Positions 9,118-18,010 of a stretch of DNA of 64,000 bases are shown here, one piece after another. The position numbers and the translations under genes are program-made. Positions within the stretch are counted from its first letter, which is position 1. The number at the start of each line of letters is the position of its first letter. The notes beneath the pieces are model-generated. The model was not told the origin of the DNA and did no database searches. It saw nothing but the letters and a program-made list of their open reading frames with translations. This stretch comes from Sheuella amnicola (GTDB taxonomy: Bacteria; Pseudomonadota; Gammaproteobacteria; Burkholderiales; Burkholderiaceae_B), in NCBI RefSeq assembly GCF_010499255.1, contig NZ_JAAGRN010000003.1:1-64000 (forward strand), given 5' to 3'.

Positions 9118-10162
9118 TTTAATCGTCTTGTGCGGTTTTCTAGGAAGCGGCAAAACAACTTTGCTTGTTGATTTTTTACGACAAGACCATTTACACGATA
9201 CGGCAATCATCGTAAATGAGTCGGGTGAAATCGGCATTGATGGCGCATTGGTCAACGAAAGCACCAATGATTCCAGCATGACTCTTCTGGCAAATGGTTG
9301 TGTTTGCTGCTCATTACGCAGCAATTTAGTCGATACAGTTATCGAATTACTTGAGACTCCTCGTCCTGAAGGCGCGCCTCCGTTATCGCGCATCATACTG
9401 GAGACCAGCGGAATTTCGCGTCCGGGTCCTATTCTGGCATCGCTTTCCGACGAATACTTGGCGCAACGTGGATTGAGAGTCAGCGTAATTTCGACTTTTG
9501 ACGCCGAATTCGGTGAAATCAGACATGATCAATTCGACGAGGCCGCCGCGCAACTCGCAGCTGCACAAAAAATCGTTTTCACCAAACTGGACAAGGTTAA
9601 TGACGATACGATAAGTAAACTGCATGCACGAGTCGCGCAGATTAATCCATTAGCCGAGTTGATTTATGACAGAAATCGCGCAAAACTTGTTCAAAATGCA
9701 TTCCTAAACAAACCTGAATTCGAACGCAGTCTTACCGACATGGCTGTCATTGCGATGACATCTGCATCAATCGATAAAGGGCACTCACGTATTCATGTCT
9801 TGAAAGGAGTTGCAACGAGTGAGCTCGATTGGGATGACTTGTCCTGTTGGCTGGATGACCTTGCTGGCATTTGCGGTGAAAAACTATTGCGCGTGAAAGC
9901 ACTCGTGCACGTTTCGGACTGCGAGGAACCCATCCTGATTCAAGGAGTTGGGACGACTTACGGTATGCCAAGACGCATGACACAACAGCGATCCACTCCC
10001 GATATCATCGTTGTTATCACCCGCGACATCCACTGCGACGAAATCATGAGCCTTTTACCAGAGACGAAAATATTTTTAACTTCCTTAAACGTATCATCCG
10101 GTAATCAAACCAAGGACAACCGTCCGCTTTTTTCCAAAGAGGTTTCGCATGCAATCAACTAA
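9086..10162 (+). CDS. COG0523 (CobW/G3E) GTPase, putative metal chaperone
   Basis: 358-residue G3E-family P-loop GTPase. Walker A is GFLGSGKT (17-24), the metal-binding motif CVCC is at 72-75, and the guanine-specificity segment is TKLDKVND. A CobW C-terminal domain follows. Family members insert or deliver Zn, Co, Fe or Ni to client enzymes. The gene overlaps the end of the amidohydrolase by 32 bases, and this coupling suggests that enzyme is the client (inference). ATG 9095 is an alternative start. It also overlaps the following binding-protein gene. Confidence 0.88.
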   Translation: MTTMTDRQSVDLIVLCGFLGSGKTTLLVDFLRQDHLHDTAIIVNESGEIGIDGALVNESTNDSSMTLLANGCVCCSLRSNLVDTVIELLETPRPEGAPPLSRIILETSGISRPGPILASLSDEYLAQRGLRVSVISTFDAEFGEIRHDQFDEAAAQLAAAQKIVFTKLDKVNDDTISKLHARVAQINPLAELIYDRNRAKLVQNAFLNKPEFERSLTDMAVIAMTSASIDKGHSRIHVLKGVATSELDWDDLSCWLDDLAGICGEKLLRVKALVHVSDCEEPILIQGVGTTYGMPRRMTQQRSTPDIIVVITRDIHCDEIMSLLPETKIFLTSLNVSSGNQTKDNRPLFSKEVSHAIN

Positions 10163-11195
10163 TATGAAGCGACGTTCTTTTCTGCAATCTTCATCCGCAT
10201 TACTAGCTGCTTCGGGATTACCTCTGCTATCAGGCAACGTTCTTGCACAAGAAAGCAATGTAATCGTCGGAACTTGGGGGGGAGACTATCAGAATTTATT
10301 GCAAAAAATCGTCAACCCCATTTCGGGATCAAGTATTGTTTTCGATACAGGCAACGCTGTCGCCCGTGCAACAAAAATCCGTGCAGAAAAAAACTCTCGT
10401 CGAGGATCAATGGATGTCGCCCTTTTACAGGATATCGACATGTACGATTTATCCCTTGGCGGCCTGCTCGAACCTGTCACGGAAAAAAATACTCCTAACA
10501 TTGCGAACGCGTACGATCAATTCAAAACCGGGTACTCCATTCCCCATATTTTCAGCGCGATGGTTCTTGTCTACAACAAGGAAAAAATCCCCACACCTCC
10601 AGACTCGTTCGCTGCCGCAATCGATCCTAAATTCAAGGGACGTGTCGGATTCTCGGACATTCTTCATATTGCCAACACATTATTCGTTGGGTTAGCCAAT
10701 GGTGGCAATACCTCAAGCTTTAATGCCGGAATGAAATTTCTTGCCGAAATCCGGAAAAACGATCCAAAAGTTTTTCCTTCAAACGAAGCAGTGGCGGCGG
10801 CACTCAAATCCGGCGAAATTTGGATGACCTGCATGTGGAAGGCTCGTGCACTTCAATGGCAAGATGCAGGTTTGCCGTTAGGATTTGTCCTTCCAAAAGA
10901 AGGCGCTGTCGCGGTCACATTTGAAGGTGGCGTACCGAAAAATGCTCGAAACAAACCTGGTGCATGGAAATACCTTAACGCCATGATGGATCCCAAAGGA
11001 CAGGTTGAATTTGCCAAAGCAATGGGATATGCCCCCACAGTTCGCAATGCCGATTTACCTGCTGATTTAAGGGCACGTGTCAGCTTCACCGATAGCGAAC
11101 TCAAGCGTGTGTTCGCTTACGATTCTAAAAACTTGATTGCTCAAAAATCAGAAGTGCTTGAGTATTGGAACAAATCATTCAAGGCAGGAATGTAA
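10149..11195 (+). CDS. ABC transporter substrate-binding protein, PotD-like, Tat-type signal
   Basis: 348-residue periplasmic binding protein (bacterial extracellular solute-binding family 1 type). It starts with a twin-arginine-like leader (KRRSFLQSSSALLAASG) ending near LAQES. The mature part begins VIVGTWGGDYQNLL, typical of binding proteins for polyamine/opine/aminoalkyl-compound importers. It is the likely receptor for the permease and ATPase genes at 778-3562, although separated from them by putA, the amidohydrolase and the GTPase. The start at ATG 10149 has AAAGAGG upstream and overlaps the previous stop; ATG 10164 is an in-frame alternative that keeps the whole signal. Confidence 0.9.
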   Translation: MQSTNMKRRSFLQSSSALLAASGLPLLSGNVLAQESNVIVGTWGGDYQNLLQKIVNPISGSSIVFDTGNAVARATKIRAEKNSRRGSMDVALLQDIDMYDLSLGGLLEPVTEKNTPNIANAYDQFKTGYSIPHIFSAMVLVYNKEKIPTPPDSFAAAIDPKFKGRVGFSDILHIANTLFVGLANGGNTSSFNAGMKFLAEIRKNDPKVFPSNEAVAAALKSGEIWMTCMWKARALQWQDAGLPLGFVLPKEGAVAVTFEGGVPKNARNKPGAWKYLNAMMDPKGQVEFAKAMGYAPTVRNADLPADLRARVSFTDSELKRVFAYDSKNLIAQKSEVLEYWNKSFKAGM

Positions 11196-11206
11196 TAGGA
11201 ATCCTC

Positions 11207-13027
11207 ATGTCTGATCACGATCTGGCCGGCACTGCCTGGCAAATTAGTCCAAGCCAATATTTGAGCTCGCGGCCTGAAGAGTTCGGCCTGCCGGATCGTC
11301 CGGATTCGCTTTACATCACTATGCGGGATGGATGTCGCATTGCGATCGATGTCTACCTGCCACAAGGGATAAATCCAGGTGCGACGTTTCCCGCAATTAC
11401 CATTTTCACACCCTATTTTCGCCGCTTCAAAACGATTGAAAAAAGTGTGGAACCGAGTCCGAATGCCGCGAAATATCGTGACTTCTTTGTCCCGAGAGGG
11501 TACGCATTAGTCGTGATTGATGTCAGAGGAACGGGGGCAAGCTTTGGTGTTCGAGAATCCCTTCGTTCACCAAAAGAGCGAGAGGATTCCCGTGAAATCG
11601 CCGACTGGATTATTGCGCAACCTTGGTCCAATGGCATAATCGGTTCGACTGGAATTTCATATCTGGGCGCAGCAGCATGCTTTCTGGCAAGTACTGGACA
11701 CCCGGCAATTAAAGCAATTGCCCCACTCTTTTCGGTTTCCGACATATACAACGAGCAATTATTTCCAGGGGGGATGCTGTCTCGCGTCTGGAGCAAAAGT
11801 TATGATGAATTGATGGTAGCACTCGATCATAATGATGCCGAAAAAATTTCGCACTTTCCGTACTTCAATGATCCAAGGCTTAATGGTCCCCAACCAGTCG
11901 ACGACGATATAGATGGTATTGAACTGCAAGCTGCAATCCGGGAGCATAAAGATAATTTCAGACTTCATGACATGATGCCAGAGCTCGCCTTTCGCGACGA
12001 AGGCCCTATTCATGCCCCTGAGCTCAATACGGATGCCTGCAGTCCTTTTTACTATCAAAAAAAGGGCACTATAAGCGGTGTACCAATATATTCAATATCG
12101 GGATGGATGGACGGCGGCGGTTACGCTAATGGGTCAATCACTCGCTTTCTAACTATGGCGGGTCCTCATGATCGTTTATTACTTGGCCCTTGGGATCATG
12201 GGGCACGCACAAATGTATCGCCATTCAGAGAACAAATTGCACCACAATTTTCAATACTTGCTGAAGTACTGCGCTTTTTCGACGAACATTTGCTGGGTAT
12301 GAATACCGGAATCGACAAAGAGGATAAGGTGCACTACTTCAGCATGCATGAAGAAGCATGGCGCGGAACCAACCACTGGCCTCCTAGAGCGAGCAAGCGT
12401 CTTTACCTGACGCATGACGACTCCCTATCAAATCAGCAACCTACTCATGCAAGTCTAAAGTCATATCAGGTGCATTTTGAAACTACGACCGGTAGTCAAA
12501 CTCGTTGGGAAAGATTAGGGGCCGCCAATGTCACTGATTATTTCTTCGACTGGAGTGGTCGCGATCAGTCACATCTGAAATTCACTTCGACACCTCTTGA
12601 TCATGACATCGAATTAAGCGGACACATCATAGCCAGCATTAATCTTTCCAGTTCCGAGCGGGATGCTGCCTTGTTCGTCTACGCATCCGAGGTAAAACCT
12701 GACGGCACAACCATTTATATTACCGAGGGAATGCTGCGCGCCCTGCATAGAGCACAATCCAAGTGTCCCGAAGAGTACATCACTACTTGGCCGTATCGCC
12801 GATTCTTCAGATCCGATGCAAAATTACTGCAACCGGACAGGGCGGAAAGATTGGAGTTTGCTCTTTTACCAACCTCCTGGACTCTAAAAAAGGGAAATCG
12901 GCTCAGAATTTCCATAGCAGGCGCGGATGCGGATCATTTCCCTCAAATACCGAATGGAATGCCTCCTTGTCTAAACCTGATACTAGGAGGTGAAAACGGC
13001 TCTTTTGTTGAGGTACCGATACTTTAA
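11207..13027 (+). CDS. CocE/NonD-family hydrolase (X-Pro dipeptidyl-peptidase S15-like)
   Basis: 606-residue serine hydrolase with an alpha/beta-hydrolase fold and a C-terminal jelly-roll domain. This is the architecture of cocaine esterase, alpha-amino-acid ester hydrolases and X-Pro dipeptidyl peptidases. The nucleophile is probably Ser151 in TGISYLG. The family acid and base would lie near GGGYANG and LGPWDHG. No signal peptide is evident, so it is probably cytoplasmic. The start at ATG 11207 follows TAGGA. Beside putA it could release proline or a proline derivative from a peptide or ester; an unrelated ester or amide substrate is equally compatible with the family. Confidence 0.88.
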   Translation: MSDHDLAGTAWQISPSQYLSSRPEEFGLPDRPDSLYITMRDGCRIAIDVYLPQGINPGATFPAITIFTPYFRRFKTIEKSVEPSPNAAKYRDFFVPRGYALVVIDVRGTGASFGVRESLRSPKEREDSREIADWIIAQPWSNGIIGSTGISYLGAAACFLASTGHPAIKAIAPLFSVSDIYNEQLFPGGMLSRVWSKSYDELMVALDHNDAEKISHFPYFNDPRLNGPQPVDDDIDGIELQAAIREHKDNFRLHDMMPELAFRDEGPIHAPELNTDACSPFYYQKKGTISGVPIYSISGWMDGGGYANGSITRFLTMAGPHDRLLLGPWDHGARTNVSPFREQIAPQFSILAEVLRFFDEHLLGMNTGIDKEDKVHYFSMHEEAWRGTNHWPPRASKRLYLTHDDSLSNQQPTHASLKSYQVHFETTTGSQTRWERLGAANVTDYFFDWSGRDQSHLKFTSTPLDHDIELSGHIIASINLSSSERDAALFVYASEVKPDGTTIYITEGMLRALHRAQSKCPEEYITTWPYRRFFRSDAKLLQPDRAERLEFALLPTSWTLKKGNRLRISIAGADADHFPQIPNGMPPCLNLILGGENGSFVEVPIL

Positions 13028-13094
13028 TAAGCACCCTCCACCAAAGAGATTTTCGATCTATGCTTGCGTGCAATCCTGCTCGTGGAGCGTATAC

Positions 13095-14072
13095 ATGCTT
13101 ATCCAACGTTTTTTCCAACATATCCCTTGCGCAATTGCATTGATCCTGACGGTCTTTGTCTTGCCGGCCTCTTATGCCGCTTACCCTGAAAAACCTATCC
13201 GCCTTATAGTTCCATTCGCTCCGGGGGGCGGCACAGACCAAATATCCCGTGCCCTGGGTGCCGGCCTTGCTCAGCAACTTGGCCAACCCGTCGTGATCGA
13301 AAACAAGCCAGGTGCCGGCACCATCATCGGGATGGATACGGTTGCCAAAGCTACGCCCGATGGTTACACCATCGTCATGGCAACTTTCGCGCATGCAGTC
13401 AATCCAAGCCTGCAAACCAACCTTCCTTATTACAATGATTTTTCCTTTTCCCCTATCGCGCTGATTGCACGGGGTCCGAATGTACTTGTGGTGCGATCGG
13501 ACAGCCCCTTCAAAAGCGTGAATGAAATCATTAATGCAGCCAAGGCGTCCCCCGGAAAATTAACATACGCATCACAAGGCAAAGGGACCTCAGCACATTT
13601 GGCCGGTGAAATGTTCAACAATCTGGCGAAAATCGATATGACACATGTTCCATATCGTGGTGCAGGACCGGCAATGACTGATGTTCTCGGTGGTCAGGTC
13701 GATATGATTTTTGGTACAGCAGCTGCAGTCGCACCTTTACTGGCAAGCGGAAAATTACGAGCTCTGGGAATCACGAGTGCCACGCCGTCTCCGAAATTTC
13801 CCGGCATGCCTGCCATTTCCGAAATCATTCCCGGCTACGCTGTCGAAAGTTGGTACGGGCTATATGCTCCTGCGAACACCCCAGTCAATGTAATTGATGC
13901 CCTCAATACAGCTACCAAAAATGCCGCCGCAAATCCAGAGTTCATCAAAAAAATTGAGCAGGAAGGCCTAACGATTAAAGCCACTACACCCGAAGAACTC
14001 GAGGAATATGTATTAGGCGAGCAAAATCGCTGGCAAAGAATCATTCACGAAAACAAAATTCAACTCAATTGA
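13095..14072 (+). CDS. Bug-family tripartite tricarboxylate receptor (TTT substrate-binding protein)
   Basis: 325-residue secreted receptor with a Sec-type signal peptide (hydrophobic stretch ~8-27, cleavage after SYAA). The mature start YPEKPIRLIVPFAPGGGTDQ is the Bug family hallmark, and later blocks such as THVPYRGAGPAMTDVLGGQV also fit. The family binds small carboxylates, amides or amino acids. No TctA/TctB membrane partners exist in this window, so it is an orphan receptor. It may feed a distant transporter or serve sensing. The start at ATG 13095 is supported by GGAG at 13084-13087. Confidence 0.92.
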   Translation: MLIQRFFQHIPCAIALILTVFVLPASYAAYPEKPIRLIVPFAPGGGTDQISRALGAGLAQQLGQPVVIENKPGAGTIIGMDTVAKATPDGYTIVMATFAHAVNPSLQTNLPYYNDFSFSPIALIARGPNVLVVRSDSPFKSVNEIINAAKASPGKLTYASQGKGTSAHLAGEMFNNLAKIDMTHVPYRGAGPAMTDVLGGQVDMIFGTAAAVAPLLASGKLRALGITSATPSPKFPGMPAISEIIPGYAVESWYGLYAPANTPVNVIDALNTATKNAAANPEFIKKIEQEGLTIKATTPEELEEYVLGEQNRWQRIIHENKIQLN

Positions 14073-14107
14073 AATACAGCGATCAATTCAATCTTCTGGA
14101 GTGCCGT

Positions 14108-14899
14108 ATGGAATACAAACTGCTTACTATGCAAGTGCAAGCCGCCATTGCCACAATCACGTTCAATCGTCCTGAAAAACGTAATGCCATGAGTGACGAT
14201 ATGCGCACCGAATTCATTCATGCTCTCGAACATGTAACCGCAGACAAGGGCATTCGAGCGTTGATCATCACCGGAGCCGGCAAAGGATTTTGTGCTGGCG
14301 GCGATGTTGCCGGAATGCAGAGGCGAATGAGTGCACCAACCGGAGAAATCGGATTCAATGGCTGGCATCGTCAACAACGAGTTCATCACACTCAAAGCCT
14401 CCTACACGACATGCCCAAACCAACCATTGCGGCAGTCAATGGTGCAGCATCCGGACTTGGCGCAGATACAGCACTGGCATGCGATTTCATCATCGGCAGC
14501 GAATACGCCAATTTCACCTGGTCCTACATCAATCGCGGCATTATTCCGGATGGGGGCGGGATGTACTTTCTGCCGCGTCGAGTTAGCCTGTCTATTGCCA
14601 AACAACTTATATTCTCCGGTCGTAAAGTCGATGCGCAAGAAGCACTTTCGCTTGGCATCATGGATCGGATGACAACCTCAACGAATTTGTTGACTGATGC
14701 TCAATCCTGGGCTGAGGAATTGAGTCAAGGATCCGGCACGGCTCTCGCTCTAAGCAAATCCATCCTGAATCAGACTTACGAGTCATCGGCGCACCAAGTG
14801 TTCGCTCAAGGCAGCCAAGCTCAGGGAATCTGCTATACCAGCACCGAGCATCGGACGGCCGTACTTGCCTTTCTTGCCAAAAACAATCCAAAAATCTGA
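14108..14899 (+). CDS. Enoyl-CoA hydratase/isomerase family protein
   Basis: 263-residue crotonase-fold enzyme acting on an acyl-CoA. Oxyanion-hole segments GKGFCAGGDVAG and GAASGLGADTALACDF are present. The first catalytic glutamate of classical hydratases is replaced (LGADTA), and the second is absent from NFTWSYINRG. It instead has an aspartate in IIPDGGG, a pattern seen in PaaG-like isomerases. A double-bond isomerase or other crotonase reaction is therefore as likely as hydration. The start at ATG 14108 follows TCTGGAG. It lies between the Bug receptor and the acyl-CoA synthetase, probably in the same operon. Confidence 0.88.
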   Translation: MEYKLLTMQVQAAIATITFNRPEKRNAMSDDMRTEFIHALEHVTADKGIRALIITGAGKGFCAGGDVAGMQRRMSAPTGEIGFNGWHRQQRVHHTQSLLHDMPKPTIAAVNGAASGLGADTALACDFIIGSEYANFTWSYINRGIIPDGGGMYFLPRRVSLSIAKQLIFSGRKVDAQEALSLGIMDRMTTSTNLLTDAQSWAEELSQGSGTALALSKSILNQTYESSAHQVFAQGSQAQGICYTSTEHRTAVLAFLAKNNPKI

Positions 14900-14905
14900 A
14901 TTCAA

Positions 14906-16990
14906 ATGAATCAAATCTCCCGCCTGATGAATCCTCGCAGGGTCGCCGTGATCGGCGCATCCGCAGACACTTCCAAAACAGCCGGACGCCCTGTGTCCTA
15001 CCTGCTCAAACATGGATTTGCGGGTGAGATTTATCCGGTCAACCCGAAAACGACTGAAATATGCGGCTTACCTTGCTATGCAGATATCGCATCCATACCG
15101 GAAGTGCCTGATGTGGGTGTCGTCTTATTAGGTGCAGAACGAGCGCATCAGGCGGTGCGTGAATTATCCGAAAAAGGATGTGCAGCAGCGATTGTGCTTG
15201 CAAGCGGCTACACGGAAGTCGGTGAAGACGGCGCGAAACGACAGCAACAATTGCGTCAAGCTGCAGGCCGTATGCGTATTCTGGGGCCAAATACGATCGG
15301 CCTGGTCAACATCACGGATAACGTAGTGCTATCGGCATCAGGTGCGCTTGAGATGGATCGTTTTCCGTCGGGATCCGTTGGGGTCGTTTCTCAAAGCGGC
15401 GGTATTCTGGGAGCGCTGCTTTCACGTGCCGCAGCTCGCGGAATCGGCTTATCCAAACTGATATCGACCAGCAATGAAGTGGACCTGGAACTCGCCGACT
15501 TCATTGACTGGCTTGTCGAAGATCCCGCCACTAAAGTTATCGCCCTGTATGTCGAATCGATTCGCGATACAAATCGATTTCGTTCGGCGGCGCTGCGAGC
15601 ACTGCACGCCGGTAAGCCAATCATCGCATTCAAGATCGGACGCTCCGAGGCGGGCGCGAAGGCAGCTATCTCTCATACCGGTGCCCTCGCCGGAGCCGAC
15701 AGCATGTACGACGCACTGTTCAGGCAAATCGGCGTGATTCGCGCGCATCGTTTTGATGATTTGCTCGATATTCCCTCGGCCTTGGTAACAGGTCGCAAGC
15801 TTTACGGCAAACGCATTGCTATCCTGACCTCAACAGGCGGGGCCGGTACGTTGGTATCCGACGACTTGGGGGTAAGAGGTTTCGAGACACCCGCTCCGGA
15901 TCCGGAAACCGCCGACAAGCTGCGCGCATTGCAAACCGGAGACCATGCCGCGCTGGATCGCAATCCTATCGATGTCACACTTGCCGGCCTGAAACCCGAT
16001 TTATTACGCGGGGCCATCCGAGCGCTACAAAGCAGTCCGACCTATGATGCGCTTGTGATCATCGTCGGATCCTCCGCCCTAGCCATGCCAGAATTAATGT
16101 CTAATGCGATCAAGAGTTGCCTGTCGGATTCCGACAAGCCTGTGCTTGCCTATGTCAGCCCCTACGCGCCTCACGTCGCGTCGATCTTGACTCAAAATGG
16201 AGTCCCGGCGTTTTCATCACCAGAAAGCTGCAGCACGGCACTCACAGCATTACTACACGCCACAAACATACCGAAAAGTACATTACCGAGCATATCGATC
16301 AAGACAATCGCTTTACCCGAATTGCCAAAGGGCGCACTTAATGAAGAAGAAGCCAAACGCCTCTTTGCGACATTTGGCATCCCCTGTACGCGTGAAATGA
16401 TTGTCCGGGATTTGACTCAGGCGCAAAATGCCGCAAAGCAAATCAATGAAAGTGTTGCCCTTAAGATACTCTCATCCGAAATTCTGCATAAAAGCGATGT
16501 AGGTGGCGTCGCCATCAATTTATCTGCCGATGAAATCGGCAAAAAACTGACCGAAATGACTAAAACAGTCGAATCAAAAACCGGAATCACGCCGGATCGG
16601 TTTCTCATTCAGGAAATGGTACGCGGCGGAACCGAAATGATTCTGGGCATGCATCGCGATTCTCTAGGATGTGCAATTTTATTGGGCATGGGGGGAGTTG
16701 CTGCAGAACTCTTCAAGGACACGACCATGAGATTGCTGCCGATTGCCGGAGGCCTGACACGCGAAGAAGCTCATGCCATGATTAAAGAACTCAAAACATG
16801 GCCATTGCTGGATGGATACCGTGGTCGGCTTAAAGCAGATATCGAAGCGTTGATCGATGCCATCATGGCATTTTCGGAAATGGTGGCACAACTCGGAGAA
16901 AAACTCGTCGAGGCCGAAATCAACCCTCTGTTCGTGCTTGATAAGGGGCAAGGTGTCAAGGCGGCCGACGGCATTGCCATCCTGGCCTGA
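14906..16990 (+). CDS. ADP-forming acyl-CoA synthetase (acetate-CoA ligase family, fused alpha-beta)
   Basis: 694-residue NDP-forming acyl-CoA synthetase. The order is a CoA-binding Rossmann domain (RRVAVIGASADTSKTAGRPV), a succinyl-CoA-ligase-like domain with the phosphorylated His257 in AISHTGALAG, a second flavodoxin-like domain, and a C-terminal ATP-grasp domain (ALKILSSEILHKSDVGGV; IQEMVRGGTEMILGM). It activates a carboxylate with ATP and CoA, giving ADP and phosphate. Only seven bases separate it from the enoyl-CoA hydratase gene, suggesting that the acid freed by the upstream hydrolases is taken to acyl-CoA and then modified. The actual acid is unknown. Confidence 0.9.
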   Translation: MNQISRLMNPRRVAVIGASADTSKTAGRPVSYLLKHGFAGEIYPVNPKTTEICGLPCYADIASIPEVPDVGVVLLGAERAHQAVRELSEKGCAAAIVLASGYTEVGEDGAKRQQQLRQAAGRMRILGPNTIGLVNITDNVVLSASGALEMDRFPSGSVGVVSQSGGILGALLSRAAARGIGLSKLISTSNEVDLELADFIDWLVEDPATKVIALYVESIRDTNRFRSAALRALHAGKPIIAFKIGRSEAGAKAAISHTGALAGADSMYDALFRQIGVIRAHRFDDLLDIPSALVTGRKLYGKRIAILTSTGGAGTLVSDDLGVRGFETPAPDPETADKLRALQTGDHAALDRNPIDVTLAGLKPDLLRGAIRALQSSPTYDALVIIVGSSALAMPELMSNAIKSCLSDSDKPVLAYVSPYAPHVASILTQNGVPAFSSPESCSTALTALLHATNIPKSTLPSISIKTIALPELPKGALNEEEAKRLFATFGIPCTREMIVRDLTQAQNAAKQINESVALKILSSEILHKSDVGGVAINLSADEIGKKLTEMTKTVESKTGITPDRFLIQEMVRGGTEMILGMHRDSLGCAILLGMGGVAAELFKDTTMRLLPIAGGLTREEAHAMIKELKTWPLLDGYRGRLKADIEALIDAIMAFSEMVAQLGEKLVEAEINPLFVLDKGQGVKAADGIAILA

Positions 16991-16993
16991 TCC

Positions 16994-17881
16994 TCAAGCA
17001 GAAAAGTCGCAACACATCTGACTGAGCATGACGATTGATGCGAGAAAATTACTGGGCTGATGACGTCGATACATGGCGACATAAGTTGTCGCAGGCAATG
17101 CCGGTGTGACTTGCAGTTCTTGCAATTGCTCCGGACCGGACCACAACCGCATGCATTTCCTCGGCAAATAACTGATACCGATTCCCGAGCGGGTCAGCCC
17201 CATCAGCGCGATCATGCTGTTGGTTTCGATAAATTGCGTGGAAGAAATGCCCTTGGCCTTAAGCCAGCGATCATAGATAAGCCCTGTTCCCGATCGCGCG
17301 CCTTGCGTCAGCAGATTGTAGTTTGCTAGATCAAGTAATCTGATGGGACCGGATTCTTTAACATAGCCCGGCTTGCACATCCATGCGTTTTCAACCTGAC
17401 CTATTCGGGTCGCTACCGCATTATCGCGCTCGAAAGCATCGGGCACGAATATCAAATCCGTTTCATCGGACATCAGTTTGTCTCGCAGCGTGACGCTCGA
17501 CTCAACCTCCGGTTCAAGCGTGACGCGCGGATAATTTATACGAATTAATTCGATCAACTTCGGCAGCCAGGTCATCGCAGTCAACTCTGTGACCCCAAGC
17601 CTTAATCTTCTTTCGATCACACTCGGATTCAGTAACTGCTCGATTGCCGCATCGCGCTGCGCCAAAAGTTTTTTGGCCAACACAAACATTTCTTCCCCCT
17701 TTTCGGTCAAAGTCGCTTTGCGTGAATGCCTTTCGAACAATGGAATGCCAAATGCTTCCTCCAGTTCATGAATCCGCTTTGAGATGGCCGATTGAGTGGT
17801 GTTCAGCTTTTTCGCTGCTTGAGCAAAACCGCCAAGTTCAGCGATCCAATAGATCGCGTCGAGCTGTTTAAAGGTCAACAT
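16994..17881 (-). CDS. LysR-family transcriptional regulator
   Basis: 295-residue LysR-type regulator. The winged helix-turn-helix is N-terminal (FAQAAKKLNTTQSAISKRIHEL, about residues 18-40), followed by the linker helix and a periplasmic-binding-like effector domain. The gene is convergent with the PutA cluster (three bases between stops) and divergent from the aminotransferase gene at 18011. The upstream region holds the 10-mer TAACCCTAGT that is also found before the PutA cluster. It probably controls one or both of these units; the effector is unknown. Confidence 0.92.
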   Translation of the reverse strand: MLTFKQLDAIYWIAELGGFAQAAKKLNTTQSAISKRIHELEEAFGIPLFERHSRKATLTEKGEEMFVLAKKLLAQRDAAIEQLLNPSVIERRLRLGVTELTAMTWLPKLIELIRINYPRVTLEPEVESSVTLRDKLMSDETDLIFVPDAFERDNAVATRIGQVENAWMCKPGYVKESGPIRLLDLANYNLLTQGARSGTGLIYDRWLKAKGISSTQFIETNSMIALMGLTRSGIGISYLPRKCMRLWSGPEQLQELQVTPALPATTYVAMYRRHQPSNFLASIVMLSQMCCDFSA

Positions 17882-18010
17882 TGCTAATTACCTAGTACTA
17901 ACCCTAGTCTATACATGAATTTTTAGAATCAATAATCATACAAAAAAATCACTTTTTTTAATCTGATAATGTCACGATACTTTCATCTTTCCGAATAAAT
18001 AAGATTAAAA
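17882..18010. promoter_or_regulatory. Divergent promoter region of lysR and aminotransferase, with TAACCCTAGT repeat
   Basis: AT-rich 129-base divergent intergenic segment. It contains CCTAGT (17891-17896) and TAACCCTAGT (17899-17908), two directly repeated CTAGT elements next to the LysR start. LysR proteins usually bind in such positions, autorepressing and activating the divergent gene. The 10-mer is shared with the promoter at 708-717. Function is inferred from position and recurrence only. Confidence 0.4.

Noticed and set aside
13036..13087. CTCCAC (13036-13041) could pair with GTGGAG (13082-13087) and hide the ribosome-binding site of the Bug gene
   Set aside because: Only six base pairs with a 40-base loop, and nearby alternative pairings are equally good. 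Not enough to claim translational control.
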